Shown here: positions 17,538 through 26,918 of the stretch, one piece after another | Numbering within the stretch: the stretch's first letter is position 1 | How the letters are laid out: every line of letters begins with the position of its first letter | From: Sulfitobacter sp. EhC04 | GTDB lineage: Bacteria > Pseudomonadota > Alphaproteobacteria > Rhodobacterales > Rhodobacteraceae | Direction of reading: 5' to 3' | NCBI RefSeq assembly: GCF_001650875.1 | Contig: NZ_LXYI01000011.1 | Location: forward strand, 62,001 to 126,000 | DNA: 64,000 bases | The notes under the pieces: model-generated | Seen by the model: only the letters and a program-made list of their open reading frames with translations | Told to the model about the DNA's origin: nothing | Database searches by the model: none | Translations under genes and position numbers: made by a program

Positions 17538-18284
17538 ATGGCAGGCCATTCCAAATGGGCAAACATTCAGCACCGCAAGAACCGGCAGGATTCGGTGCGC
17601 GCCAAGGTGTTTTCCAAGATGTCCAAGGAAATCACGGTTGCGGCCAAGATGGGCGATCCCGACCCCGACAAGAACCCGCGCCTGCGGCTGGCGGTCAAGG
17701 AGGCCAAGGCGGTTTCCGTCCCCAAGGACGTGATCGACCGCGCGATCAAGAAATCGACGGCGCAGGATGGCGAGGATTACGAAGAGATCCGCTATGAGGG
17801 TTATGGCCCGAATGGCGTGGCGGTGATTGTCGAGGCGATGACCGACAACCGCAACCGGACGGCGTCCAACGTGCGCTCCACCTTCACCAAGAACGGCGGC
17901 AACCTGGGAGAGACCGGCTCTGTCGGCTTCATGTTCGACCGCAAGGGCGCGGTGACCTATCCCGCGTCTGTCGGGGATGCCGATACCGTCATGATGGCCG
18001 CGATCGAGGCCGGGGCGGAAGATGTGGAAAGCTCGGAGGAGGGGCATACCGTCTGGTGTGCGGATACGGACCTGAACGATGTGGCAACCGCGCTGGAAGC
18101 GGAACTGGGCGAGTCTGAATCGACCAAGCTGGTCTGGCGTCCGACCACCACCACCGAGATGGACCTGGAGAACATGGAAAAGCTGATGAAGCTGGTGGAC
18201 GCGCTGGAAGACGACGACGACGTGCAGCGGGTCACCACGAACTTCGAGGCCTCCGATGAGGTCATGGAAGCGCTGAACGGCTGA
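17538..18284 (+). CDS. yebC: YebC/PmpR family transcriptional regulator / translation factor
   Basis: A 248-residue cytosolic protein of the universal YebC family; members act as DNA-binding regulators (PmpR) and, more recently, as factors that help ribosomes through proline stretches. The N terminus [18 protein letters not shown], the [14 protein letters not shown] segment and the acidic third domain are all standard, and the length is normal. The ATG at 17538 has AAGAGG six bases upstream; in-frame codons further upstream are not conserved. A strong bidirectional terminator follows. Confidence 0.95.
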   Translation: MAGHSKWANIQHRKNRQDSVRAKVFSKMSKEITVAAKMGDPDPDKNPRLRLAVKEAKAVSVPKDVIDRAIKKSTAQDGEDYEEIRYEGYGPNGVAVIVEAMTDNRNRTASNVRSTFTKNGGNLGETGSVGFMFDRKGAVTYPASVGDADTVMMAAIEAGAEDVESSEEGHTVWCADTDLNDVATALEAELGESESTKLVWRPTTTTEMDLENMEKLMKLVDALEDDDDVQRVTTNFEASDEVMEALNG

Positions 18285-18304
18285 AATCCAGACAGGATCG
18301 ACGT

Positions 18305-18335
18305 AAAAAAACCGCTCTGTGAGGAGCGGTTTTTT
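18305..18335. terminator. Bidirectional rho-independent terminator
   Basis: ACCGCTC (18311-18317) and GAGCGGT (18324-18330) pair across a six-base loop. An A run precedes and a T run follows, so the structure works on both strands. It serves yebC on plus and the small minus-strand gene ending at 18359. Confidence 0.92.
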
Positions 18336-18358
18336 AGCTTTGGAGAACTGTTGGCCGC

Positions 18359-18601
18359 TTACCCGAGGCTGCGGGCCTTCAGCCAGCCAAGCGCGCCGCG
18401 CGTGCAGCGTTTTGACGTCGCAGCAGGCTTTTGCTGAGACAGCTGTGCCAGCAGGCCCTTGACCTCGTTCAACCGCTGCCGGGCGGCATTTCCGCCTGCT
18501 TCGGCCTGAACATTCAGGATTTTGGACTGCGTGTGCAGTGCAGATTCGATCACTTCCAGCTGCTCGGCGCTGACTGCTATTTTTTGTTGATTATCCAGCA
18601 T
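18359..18601 (-). CDS. Conserved small hypothetical protein (80 aa)
   Basis: An 80-residue protein with no recognised domain. It is predicted mostly helical (SAEQLEVIESALHTQSKIL, then ARQRLNEVKGLLAQLSQQ), possibly a short coiled coil, ending in a basic tail with a single Cys (SKRCTRGALGWLKARSLG). The start is well supported by AAAGGA six bases before the ATG, and the reading frame ends beside the shared terminator, so I consider it a real gene. It is convergent with yebC. Function unknown. Confidence 0.6.
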   Translation of the reverse strand: MLDNQQKIAVSAEQLEVIESALHTQSKILNVQAEAGGNAARQRLNEVKGLLAQLSQQKPAATSKRCTRGALGWLKARSLG

Positions 18602-18689
18602 GGCGTATCCTTTGGTCCTGCGTGTTATTTAGAAGCACGGGTGGGAAGCGCCAGAAGTTTCATAGCCGGATCACTCACTTGTGTACTTT

Positions 18690-19589
18690 TCATGACATGG
18701 GCTTTTCGTCCGGCGGGTTCAAGCTGTCTTGTGCAGTTTTTTGGACCGCCGTGGTAAGCCGCTTCAGCGCCGGGGCCATCACCCGCGTGACCTGCCAGTA
18801 TTGCGGCACATCCAGCGGGGCATTCGGCACCAATGCAACAAGGGTGCCGCGCGCCAGATGTTCCTGCACGAGGCTGAGCGGATTCATGCCCCAGCCCAAC
18901 CCGCAAAGCGCCGCATCGACAAACCCGTGACTGGAGGGAAGCTGGTGGATCGGCGGATGGAACCGCGTGGCACCCTGCGCTTCGGCCCAGCGGTGTTGCA
19001 GCCGGTCCTTGGGGTTGAACACCAGCATCGGTGCCTGCGCCAGGGCGGGCAGGGTAAACGCCCCGTCAAAATGGCGGTCCATGAAGGCGGGGCTGGCGGT
19101 CGCGACATAGCGCAGGTTGCCCAGGGCATGGACATCGCATCCCGGTGCTGCGCGGGCATGCCCGGTGACAGCGGCGCTGACCGCGCCCCGGCGCAACCAC
19201 TCGTCAGAGGTGTCCTGATCGTCCAGCACCAGATCGAAATACAGGCCCTCGACCTGCGCCAATGCCGGGATCAGCCAGGTTGCCAGACTGTCGGCGGGCA
19301 CCGCAAGCGACACACGCGGCGCGGCCCCCTGTTGATCCGCCAACCCAGCCAGCGCGTTTGCCTCCAGCAGCGCCACGTCTTCGGCATGTTTGGCCAGCCT
19401 CTTGCCCATATCCGTTCCGGTGCAGGGCTGGGCGCGGTGGACAAGGGTAGTGCCGATGCTTTCCTCCAGCGCCTTGATCCGTTGCGACACGGCAGAGGGC
19501 GTGACGCGCAGCGCCGCTGCCGCAGCGTCAAAACTGCCCAGGCGGAGCACGGCCGAAAGTGCGGCAAGCTGATGGGTATCGAAGGGAAT
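18690..19589 (-). CDS. argP: LysR-family regulator ArgP (lysine/arginine-responsive)
   Basis: A LysR-type activator; ArgP family members sense lysine or arginine and activate the adjacent LysE/ArgO exporter, here divergent 89 bp away. The HTH includes SFDAAAAALRVTPSAVSQRI, followed by an effector domain. No ATG gives a complete HTH: the first in-frame GTG (19550) would remove about 13 residues of helix 1, whereas an ATT at 19587-19589 restores the family-like PFDTHQLAALSAVLRLGSF. An in-frame stop lies just upstream, so I propose ATT initiation and a 299-residue product. Confidence 0.82.
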   Translation of the reverse strand: MPFDTHQLAALSAVLRLGSFDAAAAALRVTPSAVSQRIKALEESIGTTLVHRAQPCTGTDMGKRLAKHAEDVALLEANALAGLADQQGAAPRVSLAVPADSLATWLIPALAQVEGLYFDLVLDDQDTSDEWLRRGAVSAAVTGHARAAPGCDVHALGNLRYVATASPAFMDRHFDGAFTLPALAQAPMLVFNPKDRLQHRWAEAQGATRFHPPIHQLPSSHGFVDAALCGLGWGMNPLSLVQEHLARGTLVALVPNAPLDVPQYWQVTRVMAPALKRLTTAVQKTAQDSLNPPDEKPMS

Positions 19590-19651
19590 AAGAAATTCTT
19601 AATTCATGTGATCAGGATTAATTTGCGTAATCCCGGCCCGTCTCATAGTCA

Positions 19652-19673
19652 AGCGGTGCACCAACCGCTGGAG
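19652..19673 (+). promoter_or_regulatory. Hairpin next to the lysE ribosome site
   Basis: AGCGGT (19652-19657) and ACCGCT (19664-19669) form a perfect 6-bp stem whose 3' arm touches the TGGAG ribosome site (19669-19673). The upstream part of the 89-bp gap is AT-rich, with TTAAT ... ATTAA half sites (from 19599) that could be the ArgP operator. Regulatory use is inferred. Confidence 0.35.
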
Positions 19674-19678
19674 TTTCG

Positions 19679-20278
19679 ATGCTGACCTCTTTCCTGCCCG
19701 GCTTTGCCCTGAGCCTGACGCTGATTCTGGCCATTGGGGCGCAGAATGCCTTTGTCCTGCGGCAGGGATTGCGGCGCGCGCATCTGTTCTGGGTCTGCCT
19801 GACCTGTGCGCTGTCCGATGCGGCGCTGATTGCCGCCGGGGTGGCGGGCTTTGGCGCTTTGGGCGAACAGGTGCCGTGGTTCGAGCCACTGATGCGCTAC
19901 GGTGGTGCTGCCTTTCTGATCTGGTACGGGGCGCGCAACGCGGTGTCGGCCTGGCGGGGCGGGGCAGCACTGGCGGTCGGCGGCGGGGCAACGGCCAGCC
20001 TGCGCCACACGATCCTGACCCTGCTGGCGCTGACCTGGCTGAACCCGCATGTCTATCTGGACACTGTTGTGCTGCTTGGCTCGATCTCGGCGCAATATCC
20101 CGACCGGCTGGCCTTTGGCACCGGCGCGGTGTTTGCTAGCTTCTGTTTCTTCTTCTGTCTGGGCTATGGGGCACGATTGCTCAGCCCGTTTTTCGCGCAC
20201 CCAAGGAGTTGGCAGTTGCTGGATGCGGTGATCGCCGCGACCATGTGGGCGATTGCCGTCAAACTTTTGTGGATGTGA
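19679..20278 (+). CDS. LysE/ArgO-type amino-acid exporter
   Basis: A 199-residue inner-membrane exporter of the LysE superfamily with about six helices. MLTSFLPGFALSLTLILAIG is followed by the family-defining GAQNAFVLRQGL loop; FLIWYGARNAV and LLALTWLNPHVYLDTVVLLG are also typical, the last being the LysE/ArgO P-x-x-x-x-D segment. Its neighbour argP is the expected activator when intracellular lysine or arginine rises. TGGAG is positioned correctly before the ATG. Confidence 0.92.
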   Translation: MLTSFLPGFALSLTLILAIGAQNAFVLRQGLRRAHLFWVCLTCALSDAALIAAGVAGFGALGEQVPWFEPLMRYGGAAFLIWYGARNAVSAWRGGAALAVGGGATASLRHTILTLLALTWLNPHVYLDTVVLLGSISAQYPDRLAFGTGAVFASFCFFFCLGYGARLLSPFFAHPRSWQLLDAVIAATMWAIAVKLLWM

Positions 20279-20315
20279 TCTTGCCCTTGCCAGGGCGCGC
20301 GGCCATGGTCGCGCC

Positions 20316-21218
20316 ATGACAACTGCGCTTCCCCATCGCCCGCTCACCGGCATTTTCTGGATGCTTGTCACGGGGTTCTGTTTTCTCGCCGTGACGGCAC
20401 TGGTGAAATACATGGGGCCCCGGTTGCCCTCGGCAGAGGCGGCCTTCATCCGCTATGCTATTGGGCTGGTGTTTCTGCTGCCCGCCATCGGGTCCCTGCT
20501 GAATGCGCGCCCGACAAGGCGCCAGTGGTCCCTGTTTGGCATGCGCGGGTTGTGCCACGCGTTGGGTGTGATCCTGTGGTTCTTCGCGATGCCCCGGATT
20601 TCCATCGCCGAACTGACCGCATTGAACTATCTCGCACCGATCTATGTGACCGTTGGCGCGGCCATATTTCTGGGCGAAAAGCTGGCCGCGAGACGGATCA
20701 TCGCGGTCCTGATGGGGCTGGCCGGGGCCGCGATCATCCTGCGTCCGGGCTTTCGCGAGGTCAGTCCGGGCCATCTGGCCATGCTGGCGGCGGCTGTGGT
20801 CTTTGCCGGGTCCTATCTGCTGGCCAAGGTGCTGGCAGACGAGGTGCGCCCGGCCATCGTGGTCAGCATGATGTCGATCTTTGTGACCATCGGCCTTGCA
20901 CCTTTTGCCCTGCCGGTCTGGATCGCGCCGACGGGCAAGGAACTGATGCTGCTTACGACAGTCGCGGTATTCGCGACCACGGGGCATTATACCATGACGC
21001 TGGCCTTTGCCGCGGCTCCGGTTACGGTCACGCAGCCGGTCACCTTTCTGCAACTGGTCTGGGCCACAGCACTGGGTGCCGTCGCCTTTGCCGAACCGGT
21101 GGACATCTGGGTCGTGTTGGGCGGTTTCGTCATCCTTGCGTCCGTCACTTTCATCACCTGGCGCGAGGCGATGCTGAACCGTCAGGTCACCCCGATCAAC
21201 GACCAGACCAAGGTCTGA
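20316..21218 (+). CDS. EamA/DMT-superfamily permease
   Basis: A 300-residue membrane protein made of two EamA repeats, about ten helices in all (e.g. GIFWMLVTGFCFLAVTALVKYM, abbreviated here to its helical part, and ALNYLAPIYVTVGAAIFLGE closing repeat one). Drug/metabolite transporters of this type export amino acids, nucleotides or metabolites; the substrate is unknown. I choose the ATG at 20316 because the 21 codons upstream are not membrane-like and overlap lysE. It is 37 bp after lysE on the same strand, so both may share a transcript. Confidence 0.82.
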   Translation: MTTALPHRPLTGIFWMLVTGFCFLAVTALVKYMGPRLPSAEAAFIRYAIGLVFLLPAIGSLLNARPTRRQWSLFGMRGLCHALGVILWFFAMPRISIAELTALNYLAPIYVTVGAAIFLGEKLAARRIIAVLMGLAGAAIILRPGFREVSPGHLAMLAAAVVFAGSYLLAKVLADEVRPAIVVSMMSIFVTIGLAPFALPVWIAPTGKELMLLTTVAVFATTGHYTMTLAFAAAPVTVTQPVTFLQLVWATALGAVAFAEPVDIWVVLGGFVILASVTFITWREAMLNRQVTPINDQTKV

Positions 21219-21235
21219 TCGCGGCCCGTTGCAGG

Positions 21236-21257
21236 TTATTGATTGACGGATCAATAA
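21236..21257. promoter_or_regulatory. Probable BetI operator
   Basis: A perfect 8-bp inverted repeat, TTATTGAT (21236-21243) and ATCAATAA (21250-21257), with a six-base spacer, lies 46 bp before betI. BetI (TetR family) binds AT-rich palindromes containing ATTGA/TCAAT half sites and is released by choline, so autoregulation of betICB from here is likely. Confidence 0.75.
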
Positions 21258-21303
21258 ACATTTCATTAGGAAGGGGCATTAGCAACCGAAAGGTCGAATC
21301 CGC

Positions 21304-21879
21304 ATGCCCAAAGTCGGAATGGAGCCCATCCGCCGCTCTGCCCTGGTCGAGGCGACCATCGCCGAGATCGGTGCCGCGCATTCGCTGGATGTCACCGTGG
21401 GCCAGATCGCCCGGCGCGCGGGCATGTCCACGGCCCTTGCGCATCACTACTTTGGCGGCAAGGACCAGATTTTTCTCGCGGCGATGCGCCATATCCTGAC
21501 GGAATACAAATCAGAGGTGCACAAGCGGCTGTCGCAGGCCGAAACCGGCAAGGACCGCGCGGCGGCCATCATCGAGGCCAGTTTCGACGAGACCTGCTTT
21601 GCCCCCGAAACGGTATCCGCCTGGATGACCCTTTACGCCGCATCGCGCACCCATCCGGAAACCCGGCGCTTGCTGCGCATCTATCAGCGACGGTTGCGGT
21701 CGAACCTGACCCATGCGCTGCGCGGGATCAGTGCGCATCCGCAGGCAGACGCCGACACGATTGCGGCGCTGATCGACGGGCTTTATCTGCGCGCCGCCCT
21801 GTCCCAAAGCGGCCATCCCGACATCGCACGCAAAAGCGCGCTGTCCACGCTTGAACTGCTTTTGGGAGCGCAAAGATGA
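21304..21879 (+). CDS. betI: Transcriptional repressor BetI
   Basis: A 191-residue TetR-family, choline-responsive repressor of the betaine pathway. The N-terminal HTH is diagnostic: MPKVGMEPIRRSALVEATI, then VGQIARRAGMSTALAHHYFG. A helical ligand-binding domain follows with FDETCFAPETVSAWMTLYA. The length matches BetI. Its stop overlaps betC by 4 bp (ATGA), placing repressor and enzymes in one operon. The palindrome at 21236-21257 is the probable operator. Confidence 0.95.
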   Translation: MPKVGMEPIRRSALVEATIAEIGAAHSLDVTVGQIARRAGMSTALAHHYFGGKDQIFLAAMRHILTEYKSEVHKRLSQAETGKDRAAAIIEASFDETCFAPETVSAWMTLYAASRTHPETRRLLRIYQRRLRSNLTHALRGISAHPQADADTIAALIDGLYLRAALSQSGHPDIARKSALSTLELLLGAQR

Positions 21880-23384
21880 CCAGACCGAATATCCTCATCC
21901 TGATGGTGGACCAGTTGAACGGCACGCTGTTTCCCGACGGCCCGGCCGACTGGCTGCATGCACCCAACCTGAAACGTCTTGCGGCGCGCTCCACCCGGTT
22001 CCGCAATGCCTATACCGCCTCACCGCTCTGCGCACCGGGGCGGGCGGCCTTCATGTCGGGGCAATTGCCAAGCGCCACGGGTATCTATGACAATGCTGCT
22101 GAATTCGCCTCCTCGATCCCGACCTACGCGCACCACCTGCGCCGCGCGGGCTATCAGACCTGCCTGTCGGGCAAGATGCACTTTGTCGGGCCGGACCAGC
22201 TGCACGGGTTCGAGCAGCGCCTGACCACCGATATCTACCCCGCCGATTTCGGCTGGACGCCGGACTATCGCAAACCCGGAGAGCGGATCGACTGGTGGTA
22301 TCACAACATGGGCTCTGTCACCGGGGCGGGGGTGGCCGAAACCTCCAACCAGATGGAATACGACGACGAGGTGGCCTATAACGCCGTGCGCCAGATCTAT
22401 GAATATGCCCGTGGCGGCGATGACCGGCCCTGGTGCCTGACGGCCAGTTTCACCCACCCGCATGACCCCTATGTGGCGCGGCGCAAATACTGGGACCTCT
22501 ACGAGGATTGCGAACATCTGCAACCGCAGGTGCCCGCCATGGGCTACGCGGATCACGACCCCCATTCGCAACGGATTTTCGATGCCAACAACTGGCGCGA
22601 ATTCGACATCACCGAGGAAGACATCCGCCGGTCCCGCCGCGCCTATTTCGCCAACATCAGCTATCTCGATGACAAGATCGGCGAGATCCTGCAAACGCTT
22701 GAGGACACCCGGCAAGAGGCGATCGTGGTTTTCGTCTCCGATCACGGCGATATGCTGGGCGAACGCGGGTTGTGGTTCAAGATGTCCTTCTTCGAAGGCT
22801 CGGCACGGGTGCCGGTGATGATCGCGGCACCGCAAATGACACCGGGCCTGCAGACAACGCCGGTCAGCAACATCGACATCTGCCCGACGCTCTGCGACCT
22901 TGCCGGCGTCAGCATGGAAGACGTGATGCCATGGACCACCGGCACCTCGCTGGTGCCGATGGGGCAGGGGGTCGCACGCACCGACCCCGTCGCGATGGAA
23001 TACGCCGCCGAGGCAACCCAATCGCCCATGGTGGCCCTGCGGCAGGGCCGCTGGAAATACACCAATTGCGCCATCGACCCCGAGCAGCTGTTCGATCTGG
23101 ACGCCGATCCGAACGAGCTAGCCAACCTCGCCGAAGACCCCGCCCATGCCGAAACGCTGGAACACTTCTGCATCGAGGCCGCAAGCCGCTGGGATCTTGA
23201 GGCCTTCGACGCCGATGTCCGCAAAAGCCAGGCACGCCGCTGGGTGGTCTATGAAGCCCTGCGCGAGGGTGGCTATTACCCCTGGGATTACCAGCCGCTG
23301 CGCAATGCCTCCGAGCAATACATGCGCAACCACATGGACCTGAACATCCTTGAGGAAAGCAAACGATTCCCTCGGGGTGAATGA
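21876..23384 (+). CDS. betC: Choline-sulfatase
   Basis: A 502-residue cytosolic sulfatase hydrolysing choline-O-sulfate to choline and sulfate. The first metal motif is NILILMVDQ (5-13). The modification motif CAPGR (Cys52 to Arg56) is converted to formylglycine in active enzymes. VFVSDHGDMLGERGLWFKM near residue 290 carries further metal ligands. The C terminus KRFPRGE and the YYPWDYQPLRNASEQYMRN segment are typical of BetC. Choline-O-sulfate is a marine and plant osmolyte, so this operon can draw sulfur, carbon and osmoprotectant from it. No transporter for it is in the window. Confidence 0.95.
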   Translation: MTRPNILILMVDQLNGTLFPDGPADWLHAPNLKRLAARSTRFRNAYTASPLCAPGRAAFMSGQLPSATGIYDNAAEFASSIPTYAHHLRRAGYQTCLSGKMHFVGPDQLHGFEQRLTTDIYPADFGWTPDYRKPGERIDWWYHNMGSVTGAGVAETSNQMEYDDEVAYNAVRQIYEYARGGDDRPWCLTASFTHPHDPYVARRKYWDLYEDCEHLQPQVPAMGYADHDPHSQRIFDANNWREFDITEEDIRRSRRAYFANISYLDDKIGEILQTLEDTRQEAIVVFVSDHGDMLGERGLWFKMSFFEGSARVPVMIAAPQMTPGLQTTPVSNIDICPTLCDLAGVSMEDVMPWTTGTSLVPMGQGVARTDPVAMEYAAEATQSPMVALRQGRWKYTNCAIDPEQLFDLDADPNELANLAEDPAHAETLEHFCIEAASRWDLEAFDADVRKSQARRWVVYEALREGGYYPWDYQPLRNASEQYMRNHMDLNILEESKRFPRGE

Positions 23385-23444
23385 CCGCCACCCGTTTCAT
23401 TGTTCCAAAAAATACACCTGCACTCCGATCCCGAAAGACGCCAC

Positions 23445-24902
23445 ATGCCTTATGATACGCAACCACCCGCAAGCCATTTCATCAATGGTGCCTATGTCGA
23501 GGACAAGGCGGGCACCCCGATCGACGTGATCTATCCCGCCACCGGCGAAAAGATCGCGACGGTACATGCCGCAACCTCCGCGATCATCGAACAGGCGATT
23601 AAGGCCGCGCGCGCGGCGCAGGTCGGCTGGGCCGCGATGACGGGCACCGAACGGGGCCGCATCCTGCGCCGTGCCGCCGACATGATGCGCGACCGCAACC
23701 ACGACCTGAGCGTGCTCGAAACCTGGGACACCGGCAAACCCTATCAGGAGACATCGGTCGCGGATGCGACCTCGGGTGCGGATGCGCTGGAATATTTCGG
23801 CGGCATGGCCGCGACCCTGACCGGCGAACATATCCAGCTGGGCGAGAACTGGGTCTATACCCGGCGCGAACCGCTGGGCCTTTGCGTCGGGATCGGTGCG
23901 TGGAACTATCCCACGCAGATCGCCTGCTGGAAGGGGGCTCCGGCGCTGGCCTGCGGCAATGCGATGATCTTCAAACCCTCCGAGACCACACCGCTCTGCG
24001 CGCTGAAGGTGGCCGAAATCCTGCACGAGGCGGGCCTGCCCGCAGGCCTTTACAATGTGGTGCAGGGCATGGGCGAGGTCGGCGGCGCGCTGGTGACCGA
24101 TCCGCGTGTCGACAAGGTATCGCTGACCGGATCTGTGCCGACGGGGCGCAAGGTCTATGCGGCTGCGGCCGCCGGGATCAAACATGTGACGATGGAACTG
24201 GGCGGCAAATCTCCGATGATCGTCTTTGAAGACGCCGACATCGAAAATGCGGTGGGCGGGGCCATCCTGGGGAACTTCTACAGTTCGGGCCAGGTCTGTT
24301 CCAACGGCACGCGGGTCTTTGTGCACCGCGCGATCAAGGAAAAATTCCTGACCCGGCTTTCCGAACGGTTGGGCAATGCGGTGATCGGGGACCCGATGGC
24401 CCCCGAGACCAGCTTTGGCCCGATGGTGTCCGAGCGGCAGATGAATATCGTGCTGGGCTATATCGAGAAAGGTCAGGCCGAGGGCGCACGCCTTGTGACC
24501 GGCGGCAAGCGGATCGACCGGGAGGGCTTTTATCTGCAACCCACGGTCTTTGCCGATGTGCGTGACGATATGGCCATTGCCCGCGAGGAGATTTTCGGCC
24601 CGGTCATGGCGGTGCTGGATTTCGAGGATGAGGATGATGTGATGGCGCGGGCCAATGACACGGAGTTCGGTCTGGCCGCCGGTGTCTTTACCCGTGATCT
24701 GGCCCGCGCCCACCGGGTTGCGGCCCGGTTTCAGGCCGGGACATGCTATATCAACACCTACAATGATGCACCGGTGGAAGCGCCCTTTGGCGGCTCCAAG
24801 AATTCCGGCGTCGGGCGCGAGAACTCCAGGGCGGCGATTGAATACTACTGTCAGCTCAAGTCGGTTTTTGTGCGCATGGACGATGTGGAAGCGCCCTTCT
24901 GA
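23445..24902 (+). CDS. betB: Betaine-aldehyde dehydrogenase
   Basis: A 485-residue NAD(P)-dependent aldehyde dehydrogenase making glycine betaine. The Rossmann part includes [18 protein letters not shown]; catalytic Glu251 lies in MELGGKSP and catalytic Cys285 in [12 protein letters not shown], both intact. The C-terminal [17 protein letters not shown] is the oligomerisation end. I start at the ATG at 23445 (MPYDTQPP), the family-like N terminus; 15 in-frame codons before it are unlikely to be translated. It is 60 bp after betC and followed by a terminator-like hairpin at 25044. Confidence 0.95.
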   Translation: MPYDTQPPASHFINGAYVEDKAGTPIDVIYPATGEKIATVHAATSAIIEQAIKAARAAQVGWAAMTGTERGRILRRAADMMRDRNHDLSVLETWDTGKPYQETSVADATSGADALEYFGGMAATLTGEHIQLGENWVYTRREPLGLCVGIGAWNYPTQIACWKGAPALACGNAMIFKPSETTPLCALKVAEILHEAGLPAGLYNVVQGMGEVGGALVTDPRVDKVSLTGSVPTGRKVYAAAAAGIKHVTMELGGKSPMIVFEDADIENAVGGAILGNFYSSGQVCSNGTRVFVHRAIKEKFLTRLSERLGNAVIGDPMAPETSFGPMVSERQMNIVLGYIEKGQAEGARLVTGGKRIDREGFYLQPTVFADVRDDMAIAREEIFGPVMAVLDFEDEDDVMARANDTEFGLAAGVFTRDLARAHRVAARFQAGTCYINTYNDAPVEAPFGGSKNSGVGRENSRAAIEYYCQLKSVFVRMDDVEAPF

Positions 24903-24922
24903 GCGGGGCGTGATCTGATTGC

Positions 24923-24969
24923 GCGCTGACGCGCATGATATTGTGGGATGCGCTGACGCGCATGATATT
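24923..24969 (+). repeat. Two identical 20-bp direct repeats after betB
   Basis: The 20-bp sequence starting GCGCTGACGCGCATGA occurs at 24923-24942 and again, identically, at 24950-24969, seven bases apart. Each copy can form a small TGCGC-TGAC-GCGCA hairpin. It is followed by REP-like sequence (24981-25012) that is also found at 4916-4947. Confidence 0.85.
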
Positions 24970-25043
24970 CCTGGTGCCCGTTGCGGGCTGAGCCCAGATG
25001 GATCAGCCGCGCATGTGCCGAGAGGGATTTGAAATCTGCTGAG

Positions 25044-25090
25044 AGGTGCTTGAGGGATCAATGTGATCCTCAAGTCACCTTTTCAATTTT
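25044..25090 (+). terminator. Terminator or attenuator hairpin between betB and betA
   Basis: AGGTG-CTTGAGG-(G)-ATCA (25044-25060) pairs with TGAT-CCTCAAG-(T)-CACCT (25064-25080) around a 3-base loop. That is a 16-bp stem with two single-base bulges, followed directly by TTTTCAATTTT. It should end betICB transcripts or attenuate read-through to betA. Confidence 0.75.
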
Positions 25091-25094
25091 GACG

Positions 25095-25173
25095 GTGCGA
25101 TTCCCCGCAGCGTCAAGGACAAGCCGGGCAAGCCCGGTCGCGTGCCGCGATCCTTGACCCTGCGTGGAATCAC
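25095..25173. repeat. 79-bp near-perfect inverted repeat just before betA
   Basis: The left arm (25095-25119) and right arm (25151-25173) share GTG, ATTCC, CGCAG and GTCAAGGA in order, 21 of 23 positions with a two-base bulge. The centre contains a further perfect stem, CCGGGC-AA-GCCCGG (25124-25137). It ends five bases before the betA ribosome site AAGGTGG (25178-25184). It could be a REP/MITE-type element or a leader RNA structure. Confidence 0.8.
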
Positions 25174-25190
25174 GAAAAAGGTGGGACGAG

Positions 25191-26849
25191 ATGCAGGCGG
25201 AATTTGTGATTGTGGGGGCCGGGTCGGCGGGATGCGCGATGGCATACCGGTTGGCCGAAGCCGGGCGCAGGGTTATCGTGATCGAACATGGCGGTTCGGA
25301 TGCGGGGCCGTTTATCCAGATGCCTGCGGCGCTGAGCTATCCGATGAACATGAAAACCTATGACTGGGGCTACAAGTCCGAGCCGGAGCCGCATCTGGGT
25401 GGGCGGCGGCTGGCCTGTCCGCGTGGCAAGGTGATCGGCGGGTCGTCGTCGATCAACGGCATGGTCTATGTGCGCGGGCATGCGATGGACTTCGATCATT
25501 GGGAGGCGTCCGGCGCGCAAGGCTGGTCCTATGCGGATGTGCTGCCCTATTTCAAACGCATGGAAAGCTGGCACGACAACGGTCATGGCGGCGACCCTGC
25601 CTGGCGCGGCACCGATGGGCCGCTGCATGTCAGCCGCGGCCCGCGCAAAAACCCATTGTTCGAGGCATTTGTGCGCGCCGGCGAACAGGCCGGTTATCAG
25701 GTAACCGACGATTACAACGGCGAAAAGCAGGAAGGCTTCGGCCCGATGGAGCAGACCGTCTGGGGCGGGCGGCGCTGGTCGGCAGCAAATGCCTATCTGC
25801 GGCCCGCGCAGAAGACCGGCAATGTTCAGGTGATCCGCGCCTTGGCGCAGCGCGTGGTGATCGAAGACGGGCGCGCGACGGGGGTCGAGGTCTTGCGCCG
25901 GGGCCGCCGCGAAGTGATCGGTGCCGAGCGCGAGGTGGTGCTGGCCGCGTCCTCGCTGAATTCGCCCAAGCTGTTGATGTTGTCGGGCATCGGCCCCGCC
26001 GCGCATCTGGCCGAGCACGGCATCGAGGTGGTCGCAGACCGCCCCGGCGTCGGCCAGAACCTGCAGGATCACCTGGAGCTTTACATCCAGATGGCATCAA
26101 GCCAGCCGATTACCTTGTACAAGCACTGGAATCTGGTTTCCAAGGGGTTGATCGGGGCGCAGTGGCTGTTCACCAAGACCGGCATGGGGGCGTCGAACCA
26201 GTTTGAAAGCGCGGCTTTTGTGCGGTCCCGCGCAGGGGTGCCCTACCCGGACATCCAGTACCATTTCCTGCCCATTGCCGTGCGCTATGACGGTCAGGCG
26301 GCGGCAGAGGGCCATGGTTTTCAGGCACATACCGGCCCGATGCGGTCAAAATCACGCGGCTCGGTCAGCCTGCGGTCCGCGGATCCGGCGGCAGAGCCGG
26401 TGATCCGGTTCAACTACATGTCCCATCCCGAGGACTGGGAGGACTTCCGGACCTGCATCCGTCTCACGCGGGAGATATTCGCGCAGGATGCGTTCAAGCC
26501 TTACGTCAAGCACGAGATCCAGCCCGGCGAGGCGCTGCAATCGGATGCGGAACTGGATGGGTTCATCCGCGAACATGCCGAGAGCGCCTATCACCCCTGC
26601 GGCACTTGCCGGATGGGCCGTGCGGACGACCCGAAGGCTGTCGTTGACCCGGAGGCCCGCGTGATCGGCGTTGAGGGGCTGCGGGTGGCGGACAGTTCGG
26701 TGTTCCCGCGGATCACCAACGGCAACCTGAATGCGCCCTCGATCATGGTGGGGGAAAAGGTGTCTGATCATCTGCTGGGCCGCGATCCGCTGGCGCGGGC
26801 CAATGATGCCCCCTGGCTGCATCCTGATTGGGAGACCATGCAGCGTTAG
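25191..26849 (+). CDS. betA: Choline dehydrogenase
   Basis: A 552-residue FAD-dependent GMC oxidoreductase oxidising choline to betaine aldehyde, usually membrane associated. The ADP-binding motif [10 protein letters not shown] begins at residue 8; [20 protein letters not shown] near 75-95 is GMC signature 1; [16 protein letters not shown] near 255 is signature 2. HPCGTCRMG (about residue 465) carries the active-site His. I start at the ATG at 25191 because AAGGTGG lies six bases upstream; a GTG nine codons earlier falls inside the inverted repeat. The 288-bp structured gap suggests betA is regulated apart from betICB. Confidence 0.94.
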   Translation: MQAEFVIVGAGSAGCAMAYRLAEAGRRVIVIEHGGSDAGPFIQMPAALSYPMNMKTYDWGYKSEPEPHLGGRRLACPRGKVIGGSSSINGMVYVRGHAMDFDHWEASGAQGWSYADVLPYFKRMESWHDNGHGGDPAWRGTDGPLHVSRGPRKNPLFEAFVRAGEQAGYQVTDDYNGEKQEGFGPMEQTVWGGRRWSAANAYLRPAQKTGNVQVIRALAQRVVIEDGRATGVEVLRRGRREVIGAEREVVLAASSLNSPKLLMLSGIGPAAHLAEHGIEVVADRPGVGQNLQDHLELYIQMASSQPITLYKHWNLVSKGLIGAQWLFTKTGMGASNQFESAAFVRSRAGVPYPDIQYHFLPIAVRYDGQAAAEGHGFQAHTGPMRSKSRGSVSLRSADPAAEPVIRFNYMSHPEDWEDFRTCIRLTREIFAQDAFKPYVKHEIQPGEALQSDAELDGFIREHAESAYHPCGTCRMGRADDPKAVVDPEARVIGVEGLRVADSSVFPRITNGNLNAPSIMVGEKVSDHLLGRDPLARANDAPWLHPDWETMQR

Positions 26850-26918
26850 GGTGTTCCGCGTTAATCATTCTTAACAACAGCCGTTGTCTGGGCGGGGGAA
26901 GCCTGACATCTTAACCTG

